A stretch of 64,000 nucleotides of DNA from JALYNX01 sp963749415 (GTDB lineage: Bacteria; Actinomycetota; Acidimicrobiia; Spongiisociales; ZC4RG35): positions 2,108,001 to 2,172,000 of the forward strand of contig CAVVMG010000001.1 in the NCBI GenBank assembly GCA_963749415.1, in the 5' to 3' direction. Position numbers and translations under genes: made by a program. Position 1 is the first letter of the stretch. Every line of letters begins with the position of its first letter. Below the pieces are notes generated by a model. That model searched no databases. It saw only the letters and a program-made list of their open reading frames with translations, and was not told where the DNA came from. This document shows positions 1 to 8,276 of the stretch, piece by piece.

Positions 1-1
1 G

Positions 2-79
2 GCCGCCGGCCCGTCACAGGGTGAGGTCTTCGACCTCGATGGCAGAGAGGTGAGGCTGGCGATCGAACCGGTCGGCTGA
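2..79 (+). CDS. C-terminal end of a truncated gene, unknown product
   Basis: The window opens inside a reading frame with no stop from base 2 to a TGA at 77-79. It encodes about 25 residues ending ...FDLDGREVRLAIEPVG. The frame runs toward divIVA, so the two genes would be convergent with a 12-base gap. The peptide is too short to assign a family. It may simply be a chance open frame in GC-rich DNA. Confidence 0.3.
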   Translation, partial: AAGPSQGEVFDLDGREVRLAIEPVG

Positions 80-91
80 CCTCGCCCGCTC

Positions 92-892
92 CTATTCCTC
101 CTCGGCCTGGTTGCCTTCTCCCGGCTCCTCGTCCTCATCTTCGACCTCGCCGTCTCCGACATCGGTGTCGACCAAATCCTGGGTTTCGAGCTCCTGGGTT
201 TCGAGCTCCTCGGTCTCGGCGTCGAGCTCTTCGCCATCGAGCTCTTCAGTCTCGGGCTCTTCGGCCTCGGGCTGCACCTCATCGAGCTCGGCAGTGGGCT
301 CTGCCTCTTCCCCGTCGGTGACTTCTCCGGCTTCGCTCTCCCCTCCAACCGCTTCTGATTCCGGCTCCGGCCCGTCAGCGATGGCCGAGTCCATTTCGTC
401 CAGCTTGTCGGCGACCGTGGTGGCGAGGAGGGCGAGCCTGGCCCGGACCGCGGCGACCAGGCCGCTCAATTCCGCCATCTCGGTCTCGGCTTCCGCCTTG
501 CGCTGGTCACGCTCGGCCTGATAGGTGTCGGCCTCGGCCCGTGCCTCGCTCAGGGTCCTCTCCGCCTCTGCCCGGGCCTCTTCCAGCGCCTGCTCGGCCT
601 CGACCTTGGCGTCGCCCGTCACCCGATCGGCTGCCTCCTGGGCGAGTATCAGAATTCGACCCACCGCGGCCTCGTCGGGCACCGCGGCAACGGCAGCCAC
701 CGGCGCCGGAGCTTGCGGGGCGGCGCCATGCTCCAACTCGGCGACCCGCGCCCGAGCGGTAGCCAGCTCGTCTTGGAGGTCGCGCAGGGCGACCACAATC
801 TCGTCGAGGAAGTCATCGACCTCGTCGAGGTCATAGCCGCGTAGGGCCGTGGAGAACGTCTTGTGCTCGATGTCTGACGGTGTGATGGGCAT
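92..892 (-). CDS. divIVA: DivIVA/Wag31-type polar growth and division protein
   Basis: This 266-residue cytoplasmic coiled-coil protein should bind curved membrane at poles and septa and organise wall growth. The N-terminal motif MPITPSDIEHKTFSTALRGY is the DivIVA membrane-binding head, followed by the EVDDFLDEI helix. A long Ala/Glu/Arg coiled coil covers about residues 70-165. The last 95 residues or so form an unusually acidic Glu/Asp tail, longer than in Wag31 of mycobacteria. The ATG is preceded closely by AGAGGAA. It is the last gene of the minus-strand dcw cluster, after yggT, which is the usual actinobacterial position. The family call is secure; the role of the tail is unknown. Confidence 0.93.
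   Translation of the reverse strand: MPITPSDIEHKTFSTALRGYDLDEVDDFLDEIVVALRDLQDELATARARVAELEHGAAPQAPAPVAAVAAVPDEAAVGRILILAQEAADRVTGDAKVEAEQALEEARAEAERTLSEARAEADTYQAERDQRKAEAETEMAELSGLVAAVRARLALLATTVADKLDEMDSAIADGPEPESEAVGGESEAGEVTDGEEAEPTAELDEVQPEAEEPETEELDGEELDAETEELETQELETQDLVDTDVGDGEVEDEDEEPGEGNQAEEE
181..210. repeat. Two perfect tandem copies of a 15-bp unit in the divIVA tail
   Basis: The unit GGGTTTCGAGCTCCT occurs at 181-195 and 196-210, with degenerate copies continuing to about 240. It encodes repeated Glu-Thr-Gln-Glu-Leu type segments of the acidic DivIVA tail. The unit length is a multiple of three, so copy-number change would keep the frame. Confidence 0.6.
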
Positions 893-951
893 TTCCTCTG
901 ACCTCTCGACTAGCCGGTGAGATTACGAAACGGGTGCGCCCCTTCCAAGGA

Positions 952-1221
952 TCAGCCGACGCTGCGAAGAACTCCGATGAGGATGTTGATCCCGACCAAC
1001 AGGATGATCGGAGAGAGATCGAGCATGCCACCACCGAGCCGAAGCGGGGGGATGACCCTACGCAGGGGAAGGATCACCGGGTAGATGATCCTGTCGAGGA
1101 ACACCGACACCCGGCCCAAAGGGTGGGTCGAGGACGTGGGGATCCAGGAAAGGATGACCCAGGCCAGGACGGCGTAGAAGTAAACCCGCAGGGCGAAGGT
1201 GACGATTTCGACGATGTCCAC
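952..1221 (-). CDS. yggT: YggT family membrane protein
   Basis: An 89-residue integral membrane protein of the YggT family, which commonly sits between sepF and divIVA in Gram-positive dcw clusters. There are two hydrophobic segments, about residues 5-25 and 65-87. Between them lies the family's conserved stretch, here LDRIIYPVILPLRRVIPPL. The start is GTG at 1221, three bases after the sepF stop, so it is probably co-translated with sepF. The exact function is not settled; a link to envelope or division processes rests mainly on gene neighbourhood. Confidence 0.9.
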   Translation of the reverse strand: MDIVEIVTFALRVYFYAVLAWVILSWIPTSSTHPLGRVSVFLDRIIYPVILPLRRVIPPLRLGGGMLDLSPIILLVGINILIGVLRSVG

Positions 1222-1224
1222 AGA

Positions 1225-1752
1225 TCAGTCGTCGAGATCGTCTATCTCATACGCCCCCAGGGTGGTGAGCCGCCGCTTTTCGTCCCGGCTCAGCGTGACC
1301 CGCGGCGGAAGCACGAGCACCAGGCCGTCACCGACCTTGCGCATCGATCCGTCGAGGGCGTAGATCAGGCCCGAAGAGAAGTCGACGACACGACGCACGA
1401 GGTCGGGGTTCGCCCGTCTCATGTCGAGGACGACCGGAACCCGGTCACGGACCCGGTCGGCGAGGATGCGCGCGTCCCCAAACTCCTCCACTACCAGGAT
1501 GTCTGATTGCACTTCCACGGATCGCACCAACCCGATGCTATCGGAGGTGTCCACCCTTCCCTGCGGACGGGTGGCCGCCCGAGCGGTTGGTGGCGGCTCC
1601 ACTCGACGACTTTGGGGAATGGTCTCCACCTGGGACCGGCGAGAGGACGCGTCTTCGCCCGGGAGCGACTGGGGGCGATCTCCCGCCTCTTCATCGATTT
1701 GGTCCTCGTCGACGAGTCCGAGGTAGACCAGTGCCTTGGAAAAGAGGGACAT
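1225..1752 (-). CDS. sepF: SepF, FtsZ-anchoring cell division protein
   Basis: A 175-residue SepF that should bundle FtsZ and tether it to the membrane; in Actinobacteria it replaces FtsA as the main anchor. The N-terminal MSLFSKALVYLGLV is the amphipathic membrane-binding helix. A flexible Arg/Pro/Ser linker spans about residues 20-75. The C-terminal half is the conserved FtsZ-binding DUF552 fold (DSIGLVRSVEVQSDILVVEE, then VPVVLDMRRANPDLVRRVVDF). No ftsA is present in the cluster, which fits. It lies 14 bases downstream of yggS. Confidence 0.93.
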   Translation of the reverse strand: MSLFSKALVYLGLVDEDQIDEEAGDRPQSLPGEDASSRRSQVETIPQSRRVEPPPTARAATRPQGRVDTSDSIGLVRSVEVQSDILVVEEFGDARILADRVRDRVPVVLDMRRANPDLVRRVVDFSSGLIYALDGSMRKVGDGLVLVLPPRVTLSRDEKRRLTTLGAYEIDDLDD

Positions 1753-1766
1753 TCACCCACTCCACT

Positions 1767-2420
1767 TCATGTTCTAGGGCCAAAGATAGCCCGTCCCACT
1801 CTTATCACCGAGGCACCTTCCTCGATGGCAACCTCGTAGTCGTCGGTCATCCCGATCGACATCTCGGTCATGGTGGGATGGTCCGGCAAATGCCGGTCAC
1901 GGATCCGGCGCAATTCCGAGAAGTGAGGGCGCATCTGCTCCGGGTCGTCGCCGAGCGGTGGGATCGCCATCAGGCCCAGCACCGGAATGCCGAGATCGCC
2001 GAGAGTCGACGCCAGCCCTTCGACCCCATCGGGCGCAACTCCGGACTTCTGGGGCTCTGACCCGGTGTTGACCTGGATCAACACCGGTGGGGGCAGACCG
2101 CTCCCTTTGACCCAAGCCGCAGCCAGGGATTCTCTGTCCATGGAGTGGAGGAGATATGTCGTGGGGCGCACCAGGCGAGCCTTGTTGGCCTGCAGGGCCC
2201 CTACAAAGTGCCATCGAATGTCGGCCGGGAGCACCGCTGCCTTCTCCGCCATCTCCTGGGCCCGGTTCTCCCCGAAGTCACGGTGTCCCATCTCATAGAT
2301 AGTCATGATGTCGTCTGCCGGCTTCGCCTTGGAAACCGCCACCAGCGTCACCGAATCCGGGTTCCGCCCGGAGCGGGCCGTTGCGGCCTCGATGCGCTCT
2401 CGAACCTGCTCGTAACTCAT
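1767..2420 (-). CDS. yggS: YggS/PLPBP family pyridoxal phosphate homeostasis protein
   Basis: A 217-residue PLP-binding protein with an alanine-racemase-like TIM barrel fold. It buffers pyridoxal phosphate and has no known catalytic activity. The PLP lysine is K31 in VTLVAVSKAKP, followed by GENRAQE, WHFVGALQANK and the C-terminal SIGMTDDYEVAIEEG phosphate-binding segment. The chosen ATG at 2420 overlaps the pgeF stop by four bases (ATGA), like the other joints of this cluster. A frame open further upstream looks spurious. It sits in its usual actinobacterial place between ftsZ-pgeF and sepF. Confidence 0.92.
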   Translation of the reverse strand: MSYEQVRERIEAATARSGRNPDSVTLVAVSKAKPADDIMTIYEMGHRDFGENRAQEMAEKAAVLPADIRWHFVGALQANKARLVRPTTYLLHSMDRESLAAAWVKGSGLPPPVLIQVNTGSEPQKSGVAPDGVEGLASTLGDLGIPVLGLMAIPPLGDDPEQMRPHFSELRRIRDRHLPDHPTMTEMSIGMTDDYEVAIEEGASVIRVGRAIFGPRT

Positions 2421-3040
2421 GGCAGCCATCCCAATGTGGCGAGTCGAGACGGGGTGGCGTCTCTCCGATGGCTGAACCAACCAGCTTCGTGGCGGGTGCA
2501 GGACCCCGACTCCCAGACTTCGAGATCGGATACCTGCGCCCTGATCGCAGACGGCAGGTCGACCGAGCCCGACCCCCAGGTGGTGCGGGAGGTCAGCCCC
2601 TCGAACTCCGCGGCGACCTCGTCACCGACTTCGAAGCAGCAACTGCCGATGCCAGGGCCGATCGCCGCTCGCTGGGGCGGGTGCCCGGCATCGGACATCG
2701 CCGATCGCAGGGCCGGGACCACGCCGGCGCTCGCTCCCCGCCATCCTGCATGAGCCACCCCCACGGCACCTGGGGCGATCAACACCACACCGAAGCAGTC
2801 CGCGGTGAAGACGGCAAGGGGCAGGCCGCGTGTCATTGTCCACAGAGCATCGCCTTCGCCCCGCACCCCCGGGTCGGTGGCTTGGAGCGCGGTGTTGCCG
2901 TGCACCTGGCGAAGCGATGCCCAGTCGGATCCGATTCCCAACGCACGTGCCACTCGATCTCTCGCCTCGGAATCGCCGCGCTGGTCTCCGTCCCCGGCAC
3001 CCGTGAACGCCACCCCGATCATGCCGGGGGGCCGGATCAT
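2417..3040 (-). CDS. pgeF: PgeF/YfiH family peptidoglycan editing protein
   Basis: A 207-residue protein of the YfiH/LACC1 (DUF152) family, which removes wrongly incorporated L-Ser from UDP-MurNAc and is often annotated as polyphenol oxidase. Visible motifs are SLRQVHG, FTADCFGVVL, GVAHAGWRG and IGPGIGSCCFEVGDEV. The last three carry the His/Cys metal-site residues. At 207 residues it is shorter than the usual 240 or so, mostly at the N terminus. The start overlaps the ftsZ stop (ATGA at 3037-3040). Its place after ftsZ is the standard actinobacterial order. Confidence 0.9.
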   Translation of the reverse strand: MIRPPGMIGVAFTGAGDGDQRGDSEARDRVARALGIGSDWASLRQVHGNTALQATDPGVRGEGDALWTMTRGLPLAVFTADCFGVVLIAPGAVGVAHAGWRGASAGVVPALRSAMSDAGHPPQRAAIGPGIGSCCFEVGDEVAAEFEGLTSRTTWGSGSVDLPSAIRAQVSDLEVWESGSCTRHEAGWFSHRRDATPSRLATLGWLP

Positions 3041-4086
3041 CCCTGGACGAAGCTCGGGATGTCGAGTGTGTCCTCGCCGAGGTCGGTGAGCGGGGCATTG
3101 CGCATCGGGCGGCTGCCACTGGCGGAGCGGGCCCCACGCTTCGGCTCGAAGCCGGCAGCGATGACGGTGACCTTCATCTCCTGGTCGAGATCGTCGTCCA
3201 CGATTGCGCCGAAGATGATGTCGGCCTCCTCGTGCGAGTGGTCGGCGACCACCCGGGCTGCCTCCGTGGCCTCATGGAGGGTCATCTCGGAGGGGCCGGC
3301 AACCGAGAGGAGGACGCCTTTGGCACCCTCCATCGAGGTCTCCAGCATCGGGCTCGAGATCGCCCGTTCCGCGGCCTGCTTGGCGCGGTTCTCGCCGGTT
3401 GCCCTTCCGATCCCCATCACGGCCGACCCGGCGTCGGCCATGATCGTGCGCACGTCGGCGAAGTCGACATTGATCAAGCCAGGCGTGGTGATGAGGTCGG
3501 TGATCCCGGTGACCCCGCTCATCAGCACGTCATCGGCCAGACGGAAGGTCTCTGCGATCGGTGCGCTGGGATCTCCGACATCCAGGAGCCGGTCGTTGGG
3601 GATGACGATCAGCGTGTCGACCGAGTCCTTGAGGGCGTCGATGCCCTGTTCTGCGTGAACTGCGCGCCTTCGTCCCTCGAACCCAAAGGGCCGGGTCACC
3701 ACACCGACGGTGAGCGCCCCTACCGACCGGGCGACTTCGGCGACGATCGGCGCGCCCCCGGTCCCGGTCCCGCCGCCTTCCCCCGCCGTGATGAACACCA
3801 TGTCCGAGCCCTTGAGTGCGTCCTCGAGCTCGGCACGGTGCTCCTCGGCTGCAGCACGCCCGATCTCGGGATTGGCCCCGGCGCCGAGCCCACGGGTGAC
3901 CTCGCGCCCGATGTCGAGCTTGACGTCCGCGTCGCTCATGAGAAGAGCCTGGGCGTCGGTGTTGAGGGCGATGAACTCCACACCCCGAACCCCGGCCTCC
4001 ACCATCCGGTTCACGGCGTTGACACCGCCGCCACCGATCCCAACCACTTTGATCACGGCCAGATAGCCACCACTCGACGAATTCAC
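3037..4086 (-). CDS. ftsZ: FtsZ, tubulin-like GTPase of the division ring
   Basis: A 349-residue FtsZ that polymerises at mid-cell and organises the septal machinery. The N-terminal KVVGIGGGGVNAVNRMV motif binds nucleotide, GGGTGTG at residues 104-110 is the tubulin signature loop, and VDTLIVIPNDRLL follows. The linker is very short, ending in a C-terminal peptide around DTLDIPSFVQG that SepF would bind. The start is GTG at 4086 with a strong GGAGG ribosome site. It is separated from ftsQ by 94 bases, the only real gap between murE and yggS, so it may have its own promoter. Confidence 0.97.
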   Translation of the reverse strand: MNSSSGGYLAVIKVVGIGGGGVNAVNRMVEAGVRGVEFIALNTDAQALLMSDADVKLDIGREVTRGLGAGANPEIGRAAAEEHRAELEDALKGSDMVFITAGEGGGTGTGGAPIVAEVARSVGALTVGVVTRPFGFEGRRRAVHAEQGIDALKDSVDTLIVIPNDRLLDVGDPSAPIAETFRLADDVLMSGVTGITDLITTPGLINVDFADVRTIMADAGSAVMGIGRATGENRAKQAAERAISSPMLETSMEGAKGVLLSVAGPSEMTLHEATEAARVVADHSHEEADIIFGAIVDDDLDQEMKVTVIAAGFEPKRGARSASGSRPMRNAPLTDLGEDTLDIPSFVQG

Positions 4087-4145
4087 GAATACCTCCAGGG
4101 ACGAATCGAAAGCTGAAGTAGAGGTTTACCGTTGGCCCGGAGGTA

Positions 4146-4172
4146 AGTAAACCCCAAACCTTTAACCCTCAA
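4146..4172 (-). promoter_or_regulatory. Possible ftsZ promoter in the ftsQ-ftsZ gap
   Basis: The 94-base gap between ftsQ and ftsZ is AT-richer than its surroundings. On the minus strand it holds TTGAGG (4167-4172), a 15-base spacer and TTTACT (4146-4151), resembling weak -35 and -10 elements. Extra ftsZ promoters within the dcw cluster are common in bacteria. The spacing is short and the match imperfect, so this is only a candidate. Confidence 0.25.
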
Positions 4173-4180
4173 GTAGACGT

Positions 4181-4954
4181 TCAAGGTTCACTCCCCTGGC
4201 TCTCCTCCCGACTCTGGGGAGGGGTGACTGCGGGATGGGCCGGGGCGATCAGAGTGAGCAGAGACCCACGCGGGGGCTTCTCTTCGAGCAGGGCGACCAG
4301 GCTCAGCGCCTTTGCCTCCATCTCGGTGGGCCGACCCAGCCTGACGTCGAAGTCAGGGACTTCCGCCCACAGCTCCCCGGTAGGGCGCATTCGCACAGTG
4401 GTCGACACCTGGAGCTCCTCGGGCAGCCCGGACACGAATTCGAGTGCCCCGAGCAGCGCCTGGGACGAGGTAGCGTCGGAATCGGCCAGAGACGGGAGCC
4501 GGATCCAGGCCTTGGAGTCGTCGGGCTGTTCCGGTGAGGGCAGCGCCACACCATCGCCGGCGCGGTGGGCCCACCCTCCCGCACTCTCCACCCAGGCCAC
4601 CGGATGGCGCTCTTCGACACGAACTACGACCCGGTCCGGCCAGTCAACCGCCACGTCGGCCTCGGCGACATAGGGGTCATCCTCCAGCGACGCCTCGACT
4701 TCCTCGGCGCGGATCAGGATCAATGGCCTCCCCAGGATCACCCCGGAATCGGCAAGCACCTCGTGCGCCTCACTGGCCAACACACCTGCGGTGTCAACCC
4801 GATCGACGTCCAGCCATGGCGACAGAAGCACCCAGGCGACGAGCCCCACCACGACCAGCACCGCCCACACCTTGAGCAGACGGCTCACCTTGCGCCGCGC
4901 CCGATCCTCGGCCACCTCTTTTCGCCGTTCTTGAAGTCTCGGGTCGATGCTCAT
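4181..4954 (-). CDS. ftsQ: FtsQ/DivIB division protein with POTRA domain
   Basis: A 257-residue bitopic division protein linking FtsB/FtsL to the septal complex. A basic cytoplasmic N terminus (RRKEVAEDRARRK) leads into one transmembrane helix at about residues 27-47. A POTRA domain follows (VDTAGVLASEAHEVLADSGV ... DPYVAEADVAVDWPDRVVVRV), then the FtsQ beta domain. The start overlaps the murB stop (ATGA at 4951-4954). Length and order are typical. Confidence 0.9.
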   Translation of the reverse strand: MSIDPRLQERRKEVAEDRARRKVSRLLKVWAVLVVVGLVAWVLLSPWLDVDRVDTAGVLASEAHEVLADSGVILGRPLILIRAEEVEASLEDDPYVAEADVAVDWPDRVVVRVEERHPVAWVESAGGWAHRAGDGVALPSPEQPDDSKAWIRLPSLADSDATSSQALLGALEFVSGLPEELQVSTTVRMRPTGELWAEVPDFDVRLGRPTEMEAKALSLVALLEEKPPRGSLLTLIAPAHPAVTPPQSREESQGSEP

Positions 4955-5844
4955 TCCTCGAATCCCACGAATTGGATCTCGGGCTCAAGGATGGTTCCCG
5001 TCTCTTCGAACACGCGGTCTTTCACGGTCTGGACGAGGGCCATGATGTCCTCCGAGTTGGCGTCCGCCCCAGCCACGAAGAAATTGGCGTGCTTCTCGGA
5101 GACCCTGACGTCGCCGACCCCGAGCCCCTTGAGGCCGAGGCCGTCGATGATCTCGCCTGCGGTGGCTCCGGGCGGGTTCTTGAAGACGCTGCCCGCGTTG
5201 AGCGTCCCGCCGGGCTGGTTGTCCCTTCTCCAGCGGGTGATCCGCTTCATCTCGGCGAGGCCGGCCTCGACCTCCCCCGGGTCGGTGTCGAACTCTGCCT
5301 CGATCACCACCTCGGCCGAGGCCAGGTTGGAGTGTCGATAGGAGAGGTCGAGATCCCCAAGTGTGCGCCGCGTTACCGACCCGTCTCTCAGGTCGAGCAC
5401 CGTGGCGTTGGTGAGCCTGTCTCTGGTCTCCGACCCGAAACACCCTGCGTTCTGGCGAACCGCACCACCCACCGAACCGGGCACGCCGACGAAGAACTCG
5501 AGACCCGCCCGCCTGGCTTCGACCGCCGTTCGCGCCACCCGGGCCAGGGAGGCCGAGCCGCCGGCGGTCACCGTGGCGCTCGCCAACGAGATCGCGGCGA
5601 AGCCCGCTCCGAGCCGGATCACCAGGCCGGGAAAGCCGCGGTCGGCGACCACCAGGTTCGAGCCTCTCCCCACGACCAACACCGGCACCGGGGGCGGCCC
5701 ACCGGCGGCCACCGACATGAGTGCCTCCAGGTCGTCACACACCGCGAGATAGCGAGCGGGGCCACCCGATTTGTAGGTGGTGAGCGGACCGAGTGGCACG
5801 TCGCGTTGCACCACTCCGCTCCCGACCAGGTCTTCGAAGCTCAT
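4951..5844 (-). CDS. murB: UDP-N-acetylenolpyruvoylglucosamine reductase
   Basis: A 297-residue FAD enzyme that reduces UDP-GlcNAc-enolpyruvate to UDP-MurNAc with NADPH. The FAD-binding core shows VLVVGRGSNLVVADRGFPGLVIRL and GVPGSVGGAVRQNAGCFG. The catalytic serine lies in GGTLNAGSVFKNPPG and the late glutamate near EPEIQFVG. The N-terminal LTTYKSGGPARY motif is typical. It overlaps murC and ftsQ by four bases each, so it sits in a translationally coupled chain. Confidence 0.96.
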   Translation of the reverse strand: MSFEDLVGSGVVQRDVPLGPLTTYKSGGPARYLAVCDDLEALMSVAAGGPPPVPVLVVGRGSNLVVADRGFPGLVIRLGAGFAAISLASATVTAGGSASLARVARTAVEARRAGLEFFVGVPGSVGGAVRQNAGCFGSETRDRLTNATVLDLRDGSVTRRTLGDLDLSYRHSNLASAEVVIEAEFDTDPGEVEAGLAEMKRITRWRRDNQPGGTLNAGSVFKNPPGATAGEIIDGLGLKGLGVGDVRVSEKHANFFVAGADANSEDIMALVQTVKDRVFEETGTILEPEIQFVGFEE

Positions 5845-7199
5845 CGCCGGGCCGCGAGCAGAGAGGCCATCTCGGTGGGCACGACGGTGATGTCACCGGC
5901 TCCCATAGTCAGCACCAGGTCACCCGCCTCCACCCGGTCTGCGACAAAACGCGCCAGATCAGACCGATGTGCGAGGTAGTGGACTTCTGTCCCCCTGCGC
6001 CGGACCGCCTCGGCTACTAGTTCACCGGTCACCCCGGGCACGGGCTCCTCACGTGACCCGAACACATCGGTGACCACCACGACATCGGCGCGGCTCAACG
6101 CCTCCCCGAACTCGTCGTGGAAGCGCTCGGTGCGGCTGTAGAGGTGAGGCTGGAACACGGCCCACACACGGCCCGGGACCAGGCCCTCGGATGCGCCGAT
6201 GGTGGCGGTCACCTCGGTTGGATGGTGGGCATAGTCGTCGATGAGGGTGACGCCGGCGACGAAACCCCGGTGCTCCCAGCGCCGACCTACGCCGTGGAAT
6301 GCAGCGAGGCCGGATGCTGCCGCCGACACGTCGTGGCCCAATGACCCAAGGAGCGCCAGCGCCCCGGCCGCGTTTCTCGCGTTGTGCGACCCGGGCCGCT
6401 GGAGCCGGACCGCGACATCACCCGATGGCCACTCGACTGTGAACCGACTCCCGCCTTGGGCCGGCTTGAAGTCACGGATGCGCCAGGTCGCGCCTTCGCC
6501 GAACCCGTACGAGATTGCCCCGACTCTCGCCGCGATGGTGCCCGCCCCGGGATCATCGACGCACGCCACCACAGGGCCCTCTACCGCCGAGGCAACAGCG
6601 GAGAAGCTTTCGAGCAGGTCGTCGGTCGAGCCGAAATGCTCGACATGCTCCGGCTCCACATTGGTCACCACCAACCCGCCGAGCTTCAACTGCTCGAAGG
6701 TGCGGAACGCCTCGTCCGCTTCGAGCACCAGCAGCGGGTCCTCTCCGAAATGGCCGTTCGTGTTGAGGTCGGCGAGATCGCCCCCCACGATGAACGAGGG
6801 GTCCGCCCCCGTGGCCCTCAACCCCGCGATCAGGAAGGCAGTAGTGGTGGTCTTCCCGTGGGTTCCGGTGGCGCCGATGGTTGGGATGAGCCGGGTGAGG
6901 GCCTCGAGCAGGCGCGGCCGGCGCCACACCGTCACCCCGGCATCGGTGGCTGCCACCAATTCGGGATCGCGGTCGGGCACTGCCGACGAGGCGACAACCA
7001 GATCGGAATCGACAGCCAGTTCCGGGTGGTGGCCGGTGCCGGTGGCGATCCCCAGGTCGCTGAGCCGGTCCAATGTGGCTCCGCCCCGGAGGTCGCTGCC
7101 CGACACACGGTGACCCATGCCCACCAGCACCCTGGCGATCGCGCTCATGCCCGCTCCGCCGGCGCCTACGAGATGGATCCTGTGATGCTCGAGCATCAT
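5841..7199 (-). CDS. murC: UDP-N-acetylmuramate--L-alanine ligase
   Basis: A 452-residue ATP-dependent ligase that adds the first L-Ala to UDP-MurNAc. The N-terminal Rossmann motif is HLVGAGGAGMSAIA, the ATP loop is GATGTHGKTTTT, and IDDYAHHPTEV and FQPHLYSRT are Mur-ligase signatures. The usual EADESD motif reads EADEAFRTF, and the following DHLD-type motif reads EPEHVEHFG; both are unusual. ATG at 7199 overlaps the murG stop (ATGA), which fixes the start. A much longer open frame extends upstream, but most of that is the 5' part of murG followed by ftsW antiframe. Confidence 0.95.
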   Translation of the reverse strand: MMLEHHRIHLVGAGGAGMSAIARVLVGMGHRVSGSDLRGGATLDRLSDLGIATGTGHHPELAVDSDLVVASSAVPDRDPELVAATDAGVTVWRRPRLLEALTRLIPTIGATGTHGKTTTTAFLIAGLRATGADPSFIVGGDLADLNTNGHFGEDPLLVLEADEAFRTFEQLKLGGLVVTNVEPEHVEHFGSTDDLLESFSAVASAVEGPVVACVDDPGAGTIAARVGAISYGFGEGATWRIRDFKPAQGGSRFTVEWPSGDVAVRLQRPGSHNARNAAGALALLGSLGHDVSAAASGLAAFHGVGRRWEHRGFVAGVTLIDDYAHHPTEVTATIGASEGLVPGRVWAVFQPHLYSRTERFHDEFGEALSRADVVVVTDVFGSREEPVPGVTGELVAEAVRRRGTEVHYLAHRSDLARFVADRVEAGDLVLTMGAGDITVVPTEMASLLAARR

Positions 7200-8276
7200 C
7201 CTGCCGTCTCGATCATGGCCTCGGCTATCGATGCCGCGGCATGCGGTTTGCCAACGAGGCGCGCCGCTTCGCCCATGCGATGGAGGGCACTGGGATCGAA
7301 GAGGGTGTCGAAGACCACGTCGGTGAGGGTCATCAGCTCGGATTCGTTGACCACCACCGCCGCACCCGAGTCGGCGATGAACCCGGCATTTACCGCCTGG
7401 TGGCCACGGACGGAGAACTCTCCCGGCACCAGGATCGAGGGGGTGGCCGTCGCGGTGAGCTCGGCAACGCCACCGCCGGCGCGTGCCACAACGAGGTCGC
7501 TTGCCGCGTAGAACAGGTCCATTCGCTCCTCGAAACCGAGTCGGCGCCAGGTGACACCCGCTCCGGGCTTCAGCACCATCATCTCCTCGAGATGTGAGGG
7601 CCCGGTGACGTGAACCACCTGGATCGGTGGTCCGGTCCATTCCTCGACCATCCGGCCAACGGCATCGTTGAGCACCCCGGCGCCGAGTGATCCTCCAAAA
7701 ACTCCAAGCGTCGGAAGTCCCGGATCCAATTCGAAGCGAACGAGGGACGAGGGCCGTTTCGACGCCGCGATCGAGCCCGGCCAGAGAGCGACGCACCGGG
7801 TTGCCGACCCACTCCCCCCGCTCCAGACCCTCGGTGGCCGGGAAGGAGGTGAAGCTGCGGACCGCCCAGCGTGAGGCAACCCGATTGGCAAGGCCGGCAC
7901 GGGCGTTCTGCTCGGCCAACATGAGCGGGATCCCGGCCTTGCGGGAGGCGAGGCCCGCCGGGATGGTGATGTAGCCGCCCATCGCCAGCGCCACCCTGGT
8001 CTTGCGCTCCTCCATGGCGAGCTCGATCTCATCCCGGGCCTGGAGGACGACCTTGGGCAGGCCCAGGTTCTTGGTGGACAGCGACCGGCGGAGGCCTCTC
8101 ATCTCAACCTGGAGGAAGGGGAACCCCTCCTCCGGGTAGACGGAGGCTTCCATGCGGTCGCCTCCCACGAACAGGATGTCGTCTCGGCCCACACCCCGGT
8201 CGACGAGGGCCTCGGCGACCGCCAGGCCGGGGAACACATGGCCCCCGGTCCCCGCAGCCGCTATCACGTAGCTCAT
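7196..8276 (-). CDS. murG: MurG lipid II glycosyltransferase, interrupted by a one-base frame break
   Basis: MurG adds GlcNAc to lipid I at the inner membrane face to give lipid II. The first half is one frame from ATG 8276 (MSYVIAAAGTGGHVFPGLA ... GEWVGNPVRRSLAGLDRG). The second half continues in the next frame (RFELDPGLPTLGVFGGSLGA ... VVARAGGGVAELTA ... GHQAVNAGFI) to the stop at 7196. The two halves join if one base is removed near 7742-7756, where GGG runs lie at 7744-7746 and 7751-7753. The span is 1081 nt, that is 3 x 360 + 1, giving a normal 359-residue MurG. Both ends overlap neighbours by ATGA. Sequence error is the likeliest cause for such an essential gene. Confidence 0.9.

Noticed and set aside
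111..521. Plus-strand open frame rich in Ser
   Set aside because: It is the reverse complement of the divIVA acidic tail. Serine-rich shadows are expected opposite Glu/Asp codons.
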